Assembly: GCF_004959765.1 (NCBI RefSeq)
Contig: NZ_SJZD01000004.1
Span: 46,424-110,423, forward strand
Source of the DNA: Flavobacterium sp. H122
GTDB taxonomy: Bacteria > Bacteroidota > Bacteroidia > Flavobacteriales > Flavobacteriaceae
DNA length: 64,000 nt
Direction of reading: 5' to 3'
Both the position numbers and the translations under genes were made by a program. Positions within the stretch are counted from its first letter, which is position 1. The number at the start of each line of letters is the position of its first letter. Shown in pieces: positions 16,902-26,459 of the stretch. The notes below the pieces were generated by a model, which was not told the origin of the DNA, did not search any database, and saw only the letters and a program-made list of their open reading frames with translations.

Positions 16902-19304
16902 ATGATACAAGTGGAAGATAAAAAAGAATTAACTTTTGCAGATTTTAAAACAGAAGTTTTAAACGATTACAAAATTGCCAGAATAAGCCGTGAATGTAGT
17001 CTTCTGGGAAGAAAGGAAGTACTTACAGGAAAAGCAAAATTCGGAATTTTTGGTGACGGTAAAGAAGTTCCTCAATTGGCACTTGCTAAAGCATTTCAAA
17101 ATGGTGATTTCCGTTCCGGTTACTATCGCGATCAAACTTTCATGATGGCTATAGGTGCTATGACAATCGAACAGTTTTTTGCCGGATTATATGGTCATAC
17201 CGATTTGGATTTTGATCCTATGAGTGCGGGCCGTCAAATGGGCGGTCACTTTGCAACACATTCACTGGACGAAAACGGAAACTGGAAAAATCTGACACAA
17301 CAAAAAAATTCAAGTGCCGACATCTCTCCTACTGCAGGGCAAATGCCACGTTTATTAGGATTAGCTCAGGCATCTAAAATATATAGAAACGTTGAAGGTA
17401 TTAACCAAACCAATTTCTCTGAAAAAGGAAACGAAGTAGCTTGGGGAACCATTGGAAACGCTTCAACTTCTGAAGGATTATTCTTTGAAACCATCAATGC
17501 TGCAGGTGTTTTACAGGTACCAATGGTAATGAGTGTATGGGATGATGAATACGGAATTTCGGTTCACGCACGTTATCAGACTACTAAAGAGAATATTTCG
17601 GAAATTTTAAAAGGTTTCCAGCGTGATGAAGATAATAATGGTTATGAAATCCTAAGAGTAAAAGGCTGGGATTATCCTGCATTGGTTGAAACGTATCAAA
17701 AAGCGTCTGCTATTGCAAGAGAAGAACATGTTCCTGTTTTAATTCACGTTAATGAATTAACACAGCCACAGGGACACTCAACTTCAGGATCTCATGAACG
17801 TTATAAAAATGCAGAACGCTTAGCTTGGGAAGCTGATTTTGACTGTTTACTGCAAATGCGCAAATGGTTATTGGAAAATAATTTGGCTACTACTGAAGAA
17901 TTGGATGAAATTGATAATACAGCCAAAAAAGATGTTCTGGAAGGTAAAAGAACAGCATGGACAAACTTTACCAATCCTATTAAAGCTGAAAGAGACGAAT
18001 TGGTTGCTGTTTTAAACTCGGTTGCCTCAACTTCAGAAAACAAGATATTTATTGAAAAATATGCAGCTGATTTAGTAGCTGTAAAAGAGCCTATCCGTAA
18101 AGATTTAATCACATTAGCCCGTAAAGTATTACGAATGGTGATCAAAGAGAACGGAAAAGCGCAATTGACTGCATGGATAAATTCTTATACTGAAAAAATC
18201 CAGCCGAAATTCAGCTCACATTTGTTTTCACAATCTGAGAACAATGTGTATTCGGTAAATGAAATTTTACCGACTTACGATGAATCGGCAGAAGATGTTG
18301 ATGCCCGTTTAGTATTACGTGATAATTTTGATGCCATCTTTGCTAAATATCCTGAAGCATTAATCTTTGGTGAAGACTCAGGAAACATTGGTGACGTAAA
18401 CCAAGGTTTGGAGGGAATGCAGGAAAAATACGGAGAATTGCGTGTAGCTGATGCCGGCATCCGTGAAGCAACGATTCTCGGACAGGGAATTGGTATGGCA
18501 ATGCGTGGTTTACGCCCTATTGCTGAAATTCAATACTTGGACTACTTGTTGTATGCTATCCAGATTATGAGTGACGATTTGGCTACGCTTCAATACAGAA
18601 CAGCCGGACGTCAAAAAGCACCTTTAATTATCCGTACACGTGGTCATCGTTTAGAAGGTATCTGGCATTCAGGCTCTCCAATGGGTATGATTATCAATGC
18701 TATTCGTGGTATTCATGTTTTAGTTCCAAGAAACATGACAAAAGCGGCAGGTTTCTATAATACATTGTTGGAAACTGACGAGCCTGCATTAGTAGTAGAA
18801 TGTTTGAATGGTTATCGTCTAAAAGAAAAGATGCCTACAAACCTTGGTGAATTCAAAACGCCTATCGGAGTTGTAGAAACCATCAAAGAAGGTAGTGATA
18901 TTACTTTAGTTTCTTACGGTTCAACGTTACGTTTAGTTGAACAGGCAGCTAAAGAATTATTAGAAGTTGGTATTGATGCCGAAATCATTGATATTCAATC
19001 ATTACTGCCTTTTGATATTAATCATGATACTGTAAAATCTTTAGCTAAAACAAACCGTTTGTTAGTTATTGATGAAGATGTTCCAGGTGGCGCTTCAGCA
19101 TATATTTTACAGCAAATTGTTGAGGAACAAAAAGGATACAAACATCTTGACAGTCAACCGCAGACATTAGCTGCGAAAGCACACAGACCTGCTTATGGAA
19201 CTGACGGTGATTATTTCTCCAAACCTTCGGTTGAGGATATTTTTGAAAAAGTTTATGAAATAATGCACGAAAGCAACCCATCTAAATATCCAAGTTTGTA
19301 TTAA
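16902..19304 (+). CDS. 2-oxoacid dehydrogenase E1, fused alpha and beta subunits (branched-chain type)
   Basis: This 800-residue thiamine-diphosphate enzyme joins the two E1 subunits in one chain. The alpha half (about residues 20-420) includes SGYYRDQTFM, SAGRQMGGHFATHS and WGTIGNASTSEG (pyrophosphate/Mg region). The beta half (about 450-800) includes FGEDSGNIGDVNQG, the VADAGIREATILGQGIGMA stretch and RGHRLEGIWHSGSPMG. Such fusions are common in Bacteroidota and are annotated as 2-oxoisovalerate or pyruvate-type dehydrogenase E1. It decarboxylates a 2-oxoacid and passes the acyl group to a lipoyl E2, which is not nearby. The start at 16902 (MIQVEDKKEL) is preferred over an upstream in-frame codon. 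Single gene with terminator. Confidence 0.9.
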   Translation: MIQVEDKKELTFADFKTEVLNDYKIARISRECSLLGRKEVLTGKAKFGIFGDGKEVPQLALAKAFQNGDFRSGYYRDQTFMMAIGAMTIEQFFAGLYGHTDLDFDPMSAGRQMGGHFATHSLDENGNWKNLTQQKNSSADISPTAGQMPRLLGLAQASKIYRNVEGINQTNFSEKGNEVAWGTIGNASTSEGLFFETINAAGVLQVPMVMSVWDDEYGISVHARYQTTKENISEILKGFQRDEDNNGYEILRVKGWDYPALVETYQKASAIAREEHVPVLIHVNELTQPQGHSTSGSHERYKNAERLAWEADFDCLLQMRKWLLENNLATTEELDEIDNTAKKDVLEGKRTAWTNFTNPIKAERDELVAVLNSVASTSENKIFIEKYAADLVAVKEPIRKDLITLARKVLRMVIKENGKAQLTAWINSYTEKIQPKFSSHLFSQSENNVYSVNEILPTYDESAEDVDARLVLRDNFDAIFAKYPEALIFGEDSGNIGDVNQGLEGMQEKYGELRVADAGIREATILGQGIGMAMRGLRPIAEIQYLDYLLYAIQIMSDDLATLQYRTAGRQKAPLIIRTRGHRLEGIWHSGSPMGMIINAIRGIHVLVPRNMTKAAGFYNTLLETDEPALVVECLNGYRLKEKMPTNLGEFKTPIGVVETIKEGSDITLVSYGSTLRLVEQAAKELLEVGIDAEIIDIQSLLPFDINHDTVKSLAKTNRLLVIDEDVPGGASAYILQQIVEEQKGYKHLDSQPQTLAAKAHRPAYGTDGDYFSKPSVEDIFEKVYEIMHESNPSKYPSLY

Positions 19305-19328
19305 CAAATTTTATGTTTTACATATAGG

Positions 19329-19358
19329 ATGCCCGGCAATTATACCGGGCATTTTTTT
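19329..19358 (+). terminator. Rho-independent terminator
   Basis: ATGCCCGG (19329-19336) pairs with CCGGGCAT (19345-19352) over an eight-base loop and runs into seven T residues. Confidence 0.95.
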
Positions 19359-19480
19359 ATGTAAAAATTTTAACAATTTTTACATAAAAACCGTAAAAAA
19401 AATTTACTATAAATACCTAATTTTAAAGTAATTAACCCGTTTTAAGCTGATTTTATTCTGAGAAATATTTCTGTTTGACA

Positions 19481-20632
19481 ATGACTATTCATTCTATTAT
19501 GACAAACGTGAAAAAAATACCATATTTCGCAAAAGAGAAAATTGATTTAGAGCGTCTCAAATATGCTGTTTTCGACAACATGATTGAAGGCGTGCAGGTT
19601 ATTGATTTTGACTGGAGATATTACTACGTAAATAAATCTATTACCGTACAGGGTCTTTCAACACAAGAAGAACTTTTAGGTAATACCATGATGGAAAAAT
19701 ATCCAGGCATCGAAAAAACAATAATGTTTAAATCATTGCAAAAATGCATGTATGAAAGAACACCTTCTGATGTACTCTCCGAATTTGATTTTCCTGATGG
19801 TTCTAAAGGATGGTTTGAATTGAGTATTCAAGCCGTTCCCGAAGGTATTCTTATCCTCTCATCCGACATAACAAAATTAAAGAGAGCTGAGTTTGAACTC
19901 AAGAAAAAACTTGATGAAAGAAACGAAATGCTGTCTCAGATCGTAAATCAGAAAAAACAGCTGGAAGAATTTTGCCAGATTATTTCCCATAATCTCAGAG
20001 CACCTTTAAGCAATCTTTTTTTAATAGGTGAATTACTTGCCGAAAATCATTCTTTGGAAGAAAAATTCAATTATTTTGAAATGCAGAGGCCAATTATCAA
20101 ATCGCTTCAATCCACTTTTGAAGAATTGGTTCAGGCAACTCAAATAAAAATGGACTCCACCATTAAAAAAGAAAAAATTGATTTGGAGAAAATAACAACA
20201 CGACTCATACTTTTACTCAATAAAAAAATCAATCATACTAACGCTTCTATTAGCTATGATTTTAGTGAATTTAATTCAATTTTTTATTCAAAAAAATATC
20301 TGAAAAATATTCTCATAAATCTATTAGACAACGCTATAAAATATTGTTCTCCAGAAAGAAAGCCTAAAATACATCTTAAAAGTTACAAAAATAATGATTG
20401 GTTTTGCATTGATATCGAAGACAACGGCCTTGGAATCGATCTGGAAAAATATAAAAAAGATGTCTTTAAACTTCATAAAACATTCCACAATCATCCTAAA
20501 GCTAAAGGTTTTGGGTTATTCATTACTAAAATCCAAGTGGAATCTTTAGGAGGTAGTATTAATGTAAATAGTTATCCAAATCAAGGCAGTGTTTTTACCA
20601 TTAAACTCTATAGAACAAAAAATGAAGAATAA
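19481..20632 (+). CDS. PAS-domain sensor histidine kinase
   Basis: The protein has about 383 residues and no membrane segment, so it is a cytoplasmic kinase. A PAS domain covers about 25-125 (MIEGVQVIDFDWRYYYVN, DGSKGWFELSIQAV). The phosphoacceptor helix has FCQIISHNLRAPLSNL with the usual H followed by N-L-R-AP, as in the phytochrome-like HisKA branch. The ATPase domain has NLLDNAIKYC (N box), DIEDNGLGIDL (G1) and GFGLFITK (G2). It overlaps the next gene, a receiver protein, by 11 bp, so the two are translationally coupled and likely partners. ATG at 19499 is an alternative start. Confidence 0.9.
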   Translation: MTIHSIMTNVKKIPYFAKEKIDLERLKYAVFDNMIEGVQVIDFDWRYYYVNKSITVQGLSTQEELLGNTMMEKYPGIEKTIMFKSLQKCMYERTPSDVLSEFDFPDGSKGWFELSIQAVPEGILILSSDITKLKRAEFELKKKLDERNEMLSQIVNQKKQLEEFCQIISHNLRAPLSNLFLIGELLAENHSLEEKFNYFEMQRPIIKSLQSTFEELVQATQIKMDSTIKKEKIDLEKITTRLILLLNKKINHTNASISYDFSEFNSIFYSKKYLKNILINLLDNAIKYCSPERKPKIHLKSYKNNDWFCIDIEDNGLGIDLEKYKKDVFKLHKTFHNHPKAKGFGLFITKIQVESLGGSINVNSYPNQGSVFTIKLYRTKNEE

Positions 20633-21026
20633 GATAAAAAATATATGTGTAATTGATGATGATAAAATTTATCAATATTTAACGCAAAGAGTTATTTCAG
20701 ATACTCATCTCATAAAAGGCATTGAATTATTTTCAAACGGTCTTGACGCTATTAATTATCTTGAAACAAACAGCTTAGATAAAAAAAAATTACCAGACAT
20801 TATACTTCTTGATTTATTTATGCCAGTCATGGATGGTTGGAGCTTTTTAAAAAACTTTACAGCAATTCAAACAAAACTAGCTAAAAAAATCCCTATATAT
20901 ATTGTTTCCTCTTCTATAGATCCCATTGATATACAAAAATCAAAATCAATTGTCAGTGTAACTGATTTTATTGTAAAACCTATAACCAAAGAAGCATTTC
21001 TAAAAATTATAAAAAAAGTAAACTAA
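20622..21026 (+). CDS. Single-domain response regulator (CheY-like)
   Basis: The start at 20622 (MKNKIKNICVIDDDK) gives 134 residues, exactly one receiver domain. The acidic pair DDD near residue 12, the phosphoacceptor in IILLDLFMPVMDGW, the SSS switch residues in IYIVSSSID and the lysine in FIVKPITKEAF are all present. There is no output domain, so it signals by protein contact or passes phosphate onward. Its start lies within the end of the kinase gene. Confidence 0.92.
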   Translation: MKNKIKNICVIDDDKIYQYLTQRVISDTHLIKGIELFSNGLDAINYLETNSLDKKKLPDIILLDLFMPVMDGWSFLKNFTAIQTKLAKKIPIYIVSSSIDPIDIQKSKSIVSVTDFIVKPITKEAFLKIIKKVN

Positions 21027-21091
21027 CTATTTTCATTTCAAAATACTAATACTACTCCAAAATGCGTTTTAGGTAAAAGTATTTCTAAAAA

Positions 21092-21541
21092 ATGAAAATC
21101 AGAATAATATTACCCCTGTTATTATTAATTATTTCATGTAAAAGCAAAAAGCCAGAAAATACTTCTGTCATAGTGGATTCAAGCAAAGTTGAAGCCATTA
21201 AAAAAAACAGGGCTTTTGATTTAGGAACAAGATTACTTGATGCCTGTAATACCTCAAAATTCAAATCTTTCAATAAAGAAGAAGCAACAGAGAAAGTAAT
21301 TGCAAATGCAACTCCTGAAAAAGTGACTGCTACCTGTTTAAAAATCAGACAGAGAAACGGAAAATTCAATTTTATAAAACTCCTTGACATCACTTATATC
21401 AAAACTACAAAAGAGTATGTTTTCAGGTATGACATTGATTACGAAAAAAAATATTTCAAAAGGGAATTAAAAATTACTATAAACTCTGAAAATAAAGTCT
21501 CAGCGATTTCCACTAAAGAAGTTCCCAGAAAACCAATGTAA
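21092..21541 (+). CDS. Small lipoprotein of unknown function
   Basis: This 149-residue protein begins with a lipoprotein signal (ILPLLLLIISC, lipidated Cys16) followed by a charged linker. The rest is a compact alpha/beta sequence with two cysteines (LDACNT, TATCLKIR) and a strand-rich tail. I recognise no family. It follows the receiver gene by 65 bp and precedes yaaA, with a promoter for yaaA in between. Confidence 0.65.
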   Translation: MKIRIILPLLLLIISCKSKKPENTSVIVDSSKVEAIKKNRAFDLGTRLLDACNTSKFKSFNKEEATEKVIANATPEKVTATCLKIRQRNGKFNFIKLLDITYIKTTKEYVFRYDIDYEKKYFKRELKITINSENKVSAISTKEVPRKPM

Positions 21542-21591
21542 CTATAAGCAATATTTATTACTAAACAATTATTCCCTATTTTTAGTTTTTA

Positions 21592-21599
21592 TATTTTTG
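21592..21599 (+). promoter_or_regulatory. -7 element TATTTTTG for yaaA
   Basis: Matches TAnnTTTG, 16 bp before the yaaA start codon at 21616. Confidence 0.5.
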
Positions 21600-21615
21600 C
21601 TGTAAACTAAAAAAC

Positions 21616-22374
21616 ATGAAAATCGTAATTTCTCCAGCCAAATCTCTGGATTTCGAAAAGGCATTACCTACAGACAAATTCACAAAACCTGTTTACCTTA
21701 AAAACACGAAAGAAATTGTAAAGGTTTTAAAAACTTTAAAGCCAAAAGATCTGTCTGAGTTAATGGATATATCAGATGCTTTAGGAGAATTGAACTGGCA
21801 GCGCAATAAAAAATTCAAAACACCTTTTACACCTGAAAATGCCCGCCCAGCGGTTTACGCTTTCAACGGAGACGTGTATCAGGGACTTGACGCCTACTCT
21901 ATTCCTGAAGAAAAATTGGATATTTTACAAAACAGACTTCGGATTCTTTCAGGTCAGTACGGAATTTTAAAACCACTCGACTTAATGCAGCCGTACCGAT
22001 TGGAAATGGGAACAAGTTTACCCATAGGAGAAGCTAAAAATCTATATGCTTACTGGAAAGAAACGCTTACTAATGCTTTAAATAAGGAATTGAAAAAAAA
22101 CGAGCTTTTCATCAATTTAGCGAGTAACGAATATTTTTCAGCTATTGATACTAAGACTTTAAAAGTCCCTGTAATTACACCTGAATTTAAAGATTACAAA
22201 GACGGAAAACTAAAAATGATTTCGTTTTTTGCTAAAAAAGCAAGAGGAATGATGGTGCGTTATATTATTGATCGTGATGTGGAAACTCTGGAAGAATTAA
22301 AAGGGTTTAATTACGAAGGCTATGCTTTCGATGCAAATTTATCAAAAGGAAACACATTGGTTTTTACGAGGTAA
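21616..22374 (+). CDS. yaaA: Peroxide stress protein YaaA (DUF328/UPF0246)
   Basis: This 252-residue protein matches YaaA in length and signature: MKIVISPAKSLDF at the start, YAFNGDVYQGLDA, the LSGQYGILKPLDLMQPYRLEMGTSL region, and INLASNEYFSAI. In E. coli YaaA limits intracellular iron during hydrogen peroxide stress and has a fold that binds DNA. It has its own promoter. A kinase gene starts 25 bp downstream, so some readthrough is possible. Confidence 0.95.
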   Translation: MKIVISPAKSLDFEKALPTDKFTKPVYLKNTKEIVKVLKTLKPKDLSELMDISDALGELNWQRNKKFKTPFTPENARPAVYAFNGDVYQGLDAYSIPEEKLDILQNRLRILSGQYGILKPLDLMQPYRLEMGTSLPIGEAKNLYAYWKETLTNALNKELKKNELFINLASNEYFSAIDTKTLKVPVITPEFKDYKDGKLKMISFFAKKARGMMVRYIIDRDVETLEELKGFNYEGYAFDANLSKGNTLVFTR

Positions 22375-22399
22375 AATCTGCTGAGCGTCTTGGGAAACA

Positions 22400-24856
22400 A
22401 TGAAAAAAGGTTATAGAAACGACATAGAACGACTTAAAGCACTTATATCTTACAATATTTTAGATACCCCGGAGGAAGAAAGTTTTAATAATCTGGCCGA
22501 ATTAGTATCTATAATATGTAATACACCAGCTGCAATCATTTCGTTTATTGATGATAAAAGGCAATGGTACAAAGCAAAAAAAGGCATTCCAATAAGTGAA
22601 ATTTCTTATGACCAAACTGCTTGTCAGTATGTTATAGCTGATGGTGACATACTGGAAATGCCGGATATGACTAAAGATCAAAGAATTCTCAGCAACCCTC
22701 ATATTCAAAAAGACAGCGGGGTTAAATTTTACATTGGTGTTCCATTAATTTCTGATAACGGACATACTATAGGTACAATTTGTACTTTTGACGACGTATC
22801 CAAAACGCTGTCAGAAGAGCAAAAAACAGCTCTGAAAATTATTGCCAACCAGGTGATGCATTTGTTGAATGTTTCCAAGCAAAACAAAGCACTCACTCAG
22901 GAAGTGAAAGGTATTTTAGAACAGAAAATAGAAGAAGCCAAAGAATCCATAAAAACAACCGAAGCAGCTTACAACACCCTTTTCAAAGCCATTGAAAAGT
23001 CTAATGCTGTGATCGAATTTTCTCCTAAAGGAATTATTGAATCAGTTAATGATACTTTTCTGGAAATCACAGGGTATGACAGAAAAGAGCTGTTAGGTCA
23101 AAAACATGAAATTCTTTTAAATGAAAAGGAAATAAAAACCAACTATCTGTTTTGGGAATCTCTGAATAAAGGTAAATTTAAGTCGGGAAGATTCAAACGT
23201 AAACATAAAGATGGCTCCGTAATTTGGATTCAGGCATCGTATAGTCCTATTTTAAATACAAATAACGAGGTGGTCAAAGTGACTAAAATTGCACAAAATA
23301 TTACCACCGAAATTAATGCTCAGCAAGCATTGGAAAAGGCAAAATCACTTGCCGATGAATTAAATATACAGAAGGATCATTTCATCGCCAATATGAGTCA
23401 TGAAATAAGAACACCTATAAACGCTGTTCTTGGTTTTACCGATTTACTTTTAGATGAAGAAAGAGATGAAAAAAAATTAAATTATCTCAAATCGGTTAAA
23501 ACGGCAGGCGATAATTTATTGTTTTTAATCAACGACATATTGGATTTATCTAAAATTGAGGCTGGTCTTTTTCAAATTGACCAAAATCCTTTCAATTTAC
23601 ATGATGCGATAAAAAACACTTTTTCAATACTTGAAATTTCGGCTAAGCATAAAGGTTTAAATTTTACTTATTCAATTGCAGATAATGTGCCTGAATATAT
23701 AATTGGTGATAAAAACAGATTGTCCCAAATTTTGATAAATCTGCTTAATAATGCCATAAAATTTACACCAAAAGGATCAGTAAACTTAAAGGTTACTTTA
23801 AATGATAAAAGCTATCTAAAATTTGATATTATCGATAGTGGAATTGGAATAGCCCCGGATAAATTAAAAACCATTTTTGAAAGATTTTCACAAGCGGAAG
23901 AAAGTACGTCAAAAAAATATGGAGGAACCGGTTTAGGGCTTAATATTTCCAAACAATTGGTTGAAAAGCAAAAAGGAACAATTACGGTACAAAGCGAATT
24001 AAATATCGGGACGACTTTTACTTTCACCCTTCCTTTTGAATTGGCTACAAATGTTTCTTCAACTAAGCAAAATTCAAAAACGAGTGAGACAATAAAAGAT
24101 TCTGTTAAAATTCTGATGTGTGAGGATAATGAAATGAATCAGAATCTGATGAAATCTATTTTTATGAAAACCAATCATAAGCTGGATATTGCTGAAAATG
24201 GGAAAAAAGGAATTGAATTATTGAGCCAAAATTCCTATGATCTGATTTTAATGGATATTCAAATGCCTGAATTAGACGGCTATGAAACCACACAATTAAT
24301 CAGAACTAATTTAAAACTTGATACTCCTATCATTGCAATAACTGCATATTCTACAATAAAAGAAAAAGAAAGATGTGTTGCTGTAGGCATGAACGACAGC
24401 ATTTCAAAACCATTTCAAAAAAATGAGTTATTTTCCAAGATTAATCATTGGACTTTACACGAGACAATCTCACCGAAAGATTATTCGGTTGAAAAAGAAA
24501 AAACAAATGACGATCTTATTTCTCTAGAATATTTGAAAGAAATGTGCGGTGATGATAAAACTTTTTTAAAAGAAATGTTGCTCCTTTTTGTTAAACAGGC
24601 GAGTGAAAATCTAATTTTAATCCAACAGGAATTCAAACAAAATAATTTAAAAGCTGTAAAAAAAATTGCTCATAAGCTAAAATCATCTTTTGGGGTTGTT
24701 GGAGCGGATACTCAATTTTTAGATACGATTGAAGAGGAAGCAATCAAAGAAACAAATAATGAAAACGTAAAAACTATTTGTGTTGCTTTAGATAAATTGG
24801 AAATTCAACACAAAAATTTAATAAACGAAATAGAAAACATACTAAACCTACTATAA
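22400..24856 (+). CDS. Hybrid sensor histidine kinase (GAF-PAS-HisKA-HATPase-REC-HPt)
   Basis: This 818-residue cytoplasmic protein carries a complete phosphorelay. A GAF domain covers about 10-165, a linker coiled coil about 170-195, and a PAS domain about 195-310. The kinase core has MSHEIRTP with His334, NLLNNAIKF (N box), DSGIGIAPDKL and GGTGLGLNIS. The receiver has its phosphoacceptor Asp619 in LMDIQMPELDGY. The C-terminal HPt has His758 in AHKLKSSFG. It heads a tight same-strand cluster with a receiver protein (3 bp away), a YaiO-like barrel, a HEAT-like protein and a glycosyltransferase, so it probably controls polysaccharide output. Confidence 0.93.
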   Translation: MKKGYRNDIERLKALISYNILDTPEEESFNNLAELVSIICNTPAAIISFIDDKRQWYKAKKGIPISEISYDQTACQYVIADGDILEMPDMTKDQRILSNPHIQKDSGVKFYIGVPLISDNGHTIGTICTFDDVSKTLSEEQKTALKIIANQVMHLLNVSKQNKALTQEVKGILEQKIEEAKESIKTTEAAYNTLFKAIEKSNAVIEFSPKGIIESVNDTFLEITGYDRKELLGQKHEILLNEKEIKTNYLFWESLNKGKFKSGRFKRKHKDGSVIWIQASYSPILNTNNEVVKVTKIAQNITTEINAQQALEKAKSLADELNIQKDHFIANMSHEIRTPINAVLGFTDLLLDEERDEKKLNYLKSVKTAGDNLLFLINDILDLSKIEAGLFQIDQNPFNLHDAIKNTFSILEISAKHKGLNFTYSIADNVPEYIIGDKNRLSQILINLLNNAIKFTPKGSVNLKVTLNDKSYLKFDIIDSGIGIAPDKLKTIFERFSQAEESTSKKYGGTGLGLNISKQLVEKQKGTITVQSELNIGTTFTFTLPFELATNVSSTKQNSKTSETIKDSVKILMCEDNEMNQNLMKSIFMKTNHKLDIAENGKKGIELLSQNSYDLILMDIQMPELDGYETTQLIRTNLKLDTPIIAITAYSTIKEKERCVAVGMNDSISKPFQKNELFSKINHWTLHETISPKDYSVEKEKTNDDLISLEYLKEMCGDDKTFLKEMLLLFVKQASENLILIQQEFKQNNLKAVKKIAHKLKSSFGVVGADTQFLDTIEEEAIKETNNENVKTICVALDKLEIQHKNLINEIENILNLL

Positions 24857-24859
24857 AAT

Positions 24860-25225
24860 ATGAAAATTGTACTGATTGAAGATGAAGATATGCTTCGAAA
24901 ATCATTAGCCTTTTTTCTTAACTCAAAAAATTTTGAAGTGATAGAATTTGATAACGGAATTGATGCTATTGAATACATCCAAAATGAACACAATACAATC
25001 GATGTTATCATTACCGATTTGAATTTACCTTTTGCAGGTGGGAAGCAAGTTATTCATGCCTGTAAACAAATTCCGGACAATAAAACACAAATCATTGTAT
25101 TAACATCTTCCAGCGTAGAAAATACCGAATTGGAAGTTTTTAATCTGGGAGCCGATGAATTTGTGGCAAAACCATTCAGCCCATCTGTATTATTAAAACG
25201 AATCGAAAAACTAACCTCTGCTTAA
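24860..25225 (+). CDS. Single-domain response regulator
   Basis: This 121-residue protein is one receiver domain: VLIEDEDML acidic pocket, phosphoacceptor in IITDLNLPFAGG, LTSSSVEN switch and KPFSPSVL lysine. It starts 3 bp after the hybrid kinase and its stop overlaps the next ATG by one base (TAATG), so the three genes are coupled. It is the natural target of the kinase's HPt domain. Confidence 0.92.
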   Translation: MKIVLIEDEDMLRKSLAFFLNSKNFEVIEFDNGIDAIEYIQNEHNTIDVIITDLNLPFAGGKQVIHACKQIPDNKTQIIVLTSSSVENTELEVFNLGADEFVAKPFSPSVLLKRIEKLTSA

Positions 25226-26448
25226 TGCTTCAGATCAAAAAAATTTTCGCTTTAGCTTTCCTTCTTTTTTCTTCAATAATGCAGGGTCAGGAGACTCCTG
25301 ATGCTGTTTTTGATAAAGCTCATAAACTGGCTGTAGCGAATAAATTTGAAGAATCTATCGAATTAGTAAAATCATTGCATGCCAATTATCCTCAAAACAA
25401 TGACTATTCATTGTATTTAGGCTATTTGTATCATTGGTCAAATCAAAATCAGGAAGCTGAAAAAATGGTTGCTCCTATTTTAAAGGCAAATCCTCTACAA
25501 AAAGAGGCTTATGATTTGATGATCAAGATAAAGTCCAGACTTTCTGAATATAATTCGGTGGTTGAACTTGCTGATCAAGGAAAACAAAAATTCCCTGAAT
25601 CTGAAGACTTTTACAAATTTCAGAAAGCAATGGCTCTGGAAAAATTAAATAACAATACTGAGGCTGTTTCAGAATTAGAGTCTATTCCCAGCACATCACA
25701 ATTAAAAAAAGATGCTGATTATTTACAAACGCAGATAGAGAAAAAAAAGAAGAACAGTATCGCAATTGGTAATTTATATACAAATTATGACAACTCTCCT
25801 GCTCCGCTCAACATCACTCATCTTGAATATTCCAGAAAAGTAAAAACGACCACTTTAATAGGACGAATCAATTATGGAACCTCTTCAGACAGAAAAAATC
25901 TTCTAGGAGAATTAGATGCTTATATAAAACTGAAATCTAAAGGCTATTTCTATCTTAACACTGGTATTTCAGGTAATGAAAATATCTTCCCTAAATATAA
26001 ATTTGGCGCCGAGTATTATCAGGATTTCAAAAAAATTAGCACTTCGCTTGGAGCCCGCTATTTGGGCTTTAATCAAGATAATAATGTTTTGCTTCTTACA
26101 GGACATTTAGGAGTTGCAGTTTATGATTGGAAAATAGAATACAGACATTATTTGTCTAATTCAAACGATAATTGGTTTTCATCCAGTATTTTAAATTTTA
26201 GGAAGAATTTTGAAGCAACCGAATCTTACATCCAATTGGATTTACAATATGGTACATTACCTTATTTCTTTTTGAACAATGACAGCTTTCAGCGATTAAA
26301 TGCATACAGAATAGGTTTAAATTCTAAATTCAGAATTAAGAAAGACTTTTTTATACAACCCATCGTAATGTATGAAAGAGAAGAATTTATTCCAACTGAA
26401 TACAGAAACAGAATTACAGGCCAATTAATTTTAAGCAAACGTTTTTAA
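25225..26448 (+). CDS. YaiO-like outer-membrane beta-barrel protein with TPR-like N-terminus
   Basis: This 407-residue protein has a signal peptide (IFALAFLLFSSIMQGQ), about 130 residues of helical TPR-like repeats (KFEESIELVKSLHANYPQNNDYSLYLGYLY), and then a beta-rich region of about 220 residues of YaiO type that ends in RITGQLILSKRF with a C-terminal aromatic residue, as barrels do. TPR plus barrel is the layout of secretion pores such as PgaA and BcsC, although YaiO-type barrels are smaller. Given the glycosyltransferase two genes downstream, a role in exporting the polymer is inferred. Confidence 0.8.
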   Translation: MLQIKKIFALAFLLFSSIMQGQETPDAVFDKAHKLAVANKFEESIELVKSLHANYPQNNDYSLYLGYLYHWSNQNQEAEKMVAPILKANPLQKEAYDLMIKIKSRLSEYNSVVELADQGKQKFPESEDFYKFQKAMALEKLNNNTEAVSELESIPSTSQLKKDADYLQTQIEKKKKNSIAIGNLYTNYDNSPAPLNITHLEYSRKVKTTTLIGRINYGTSSDRKNLLGELDAYIKLKSKGYFYLNTGISGNENIFPKYKFGAEYYQDFKKISTSLGARYLGFNQDNNVLLLTGHLGVAVYDWKIEYRHYLSNSNDNWFSSSILNFRKNFEATESYIQLDLQYGTLPYFFLNNDSFQRLNAYRIGLNSKFRIKKDFFIQPIVMYEREEFIPTEYRNRITGQLILSKRF

Positions 26449-26459
26449 ATTTTAGAAAA

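Noticed and set aside
17801..18145. Antisense 114-codon frame inside the E1 gene
   Set aside because: Fully inside a clear enzyme gene and lacks any motif.
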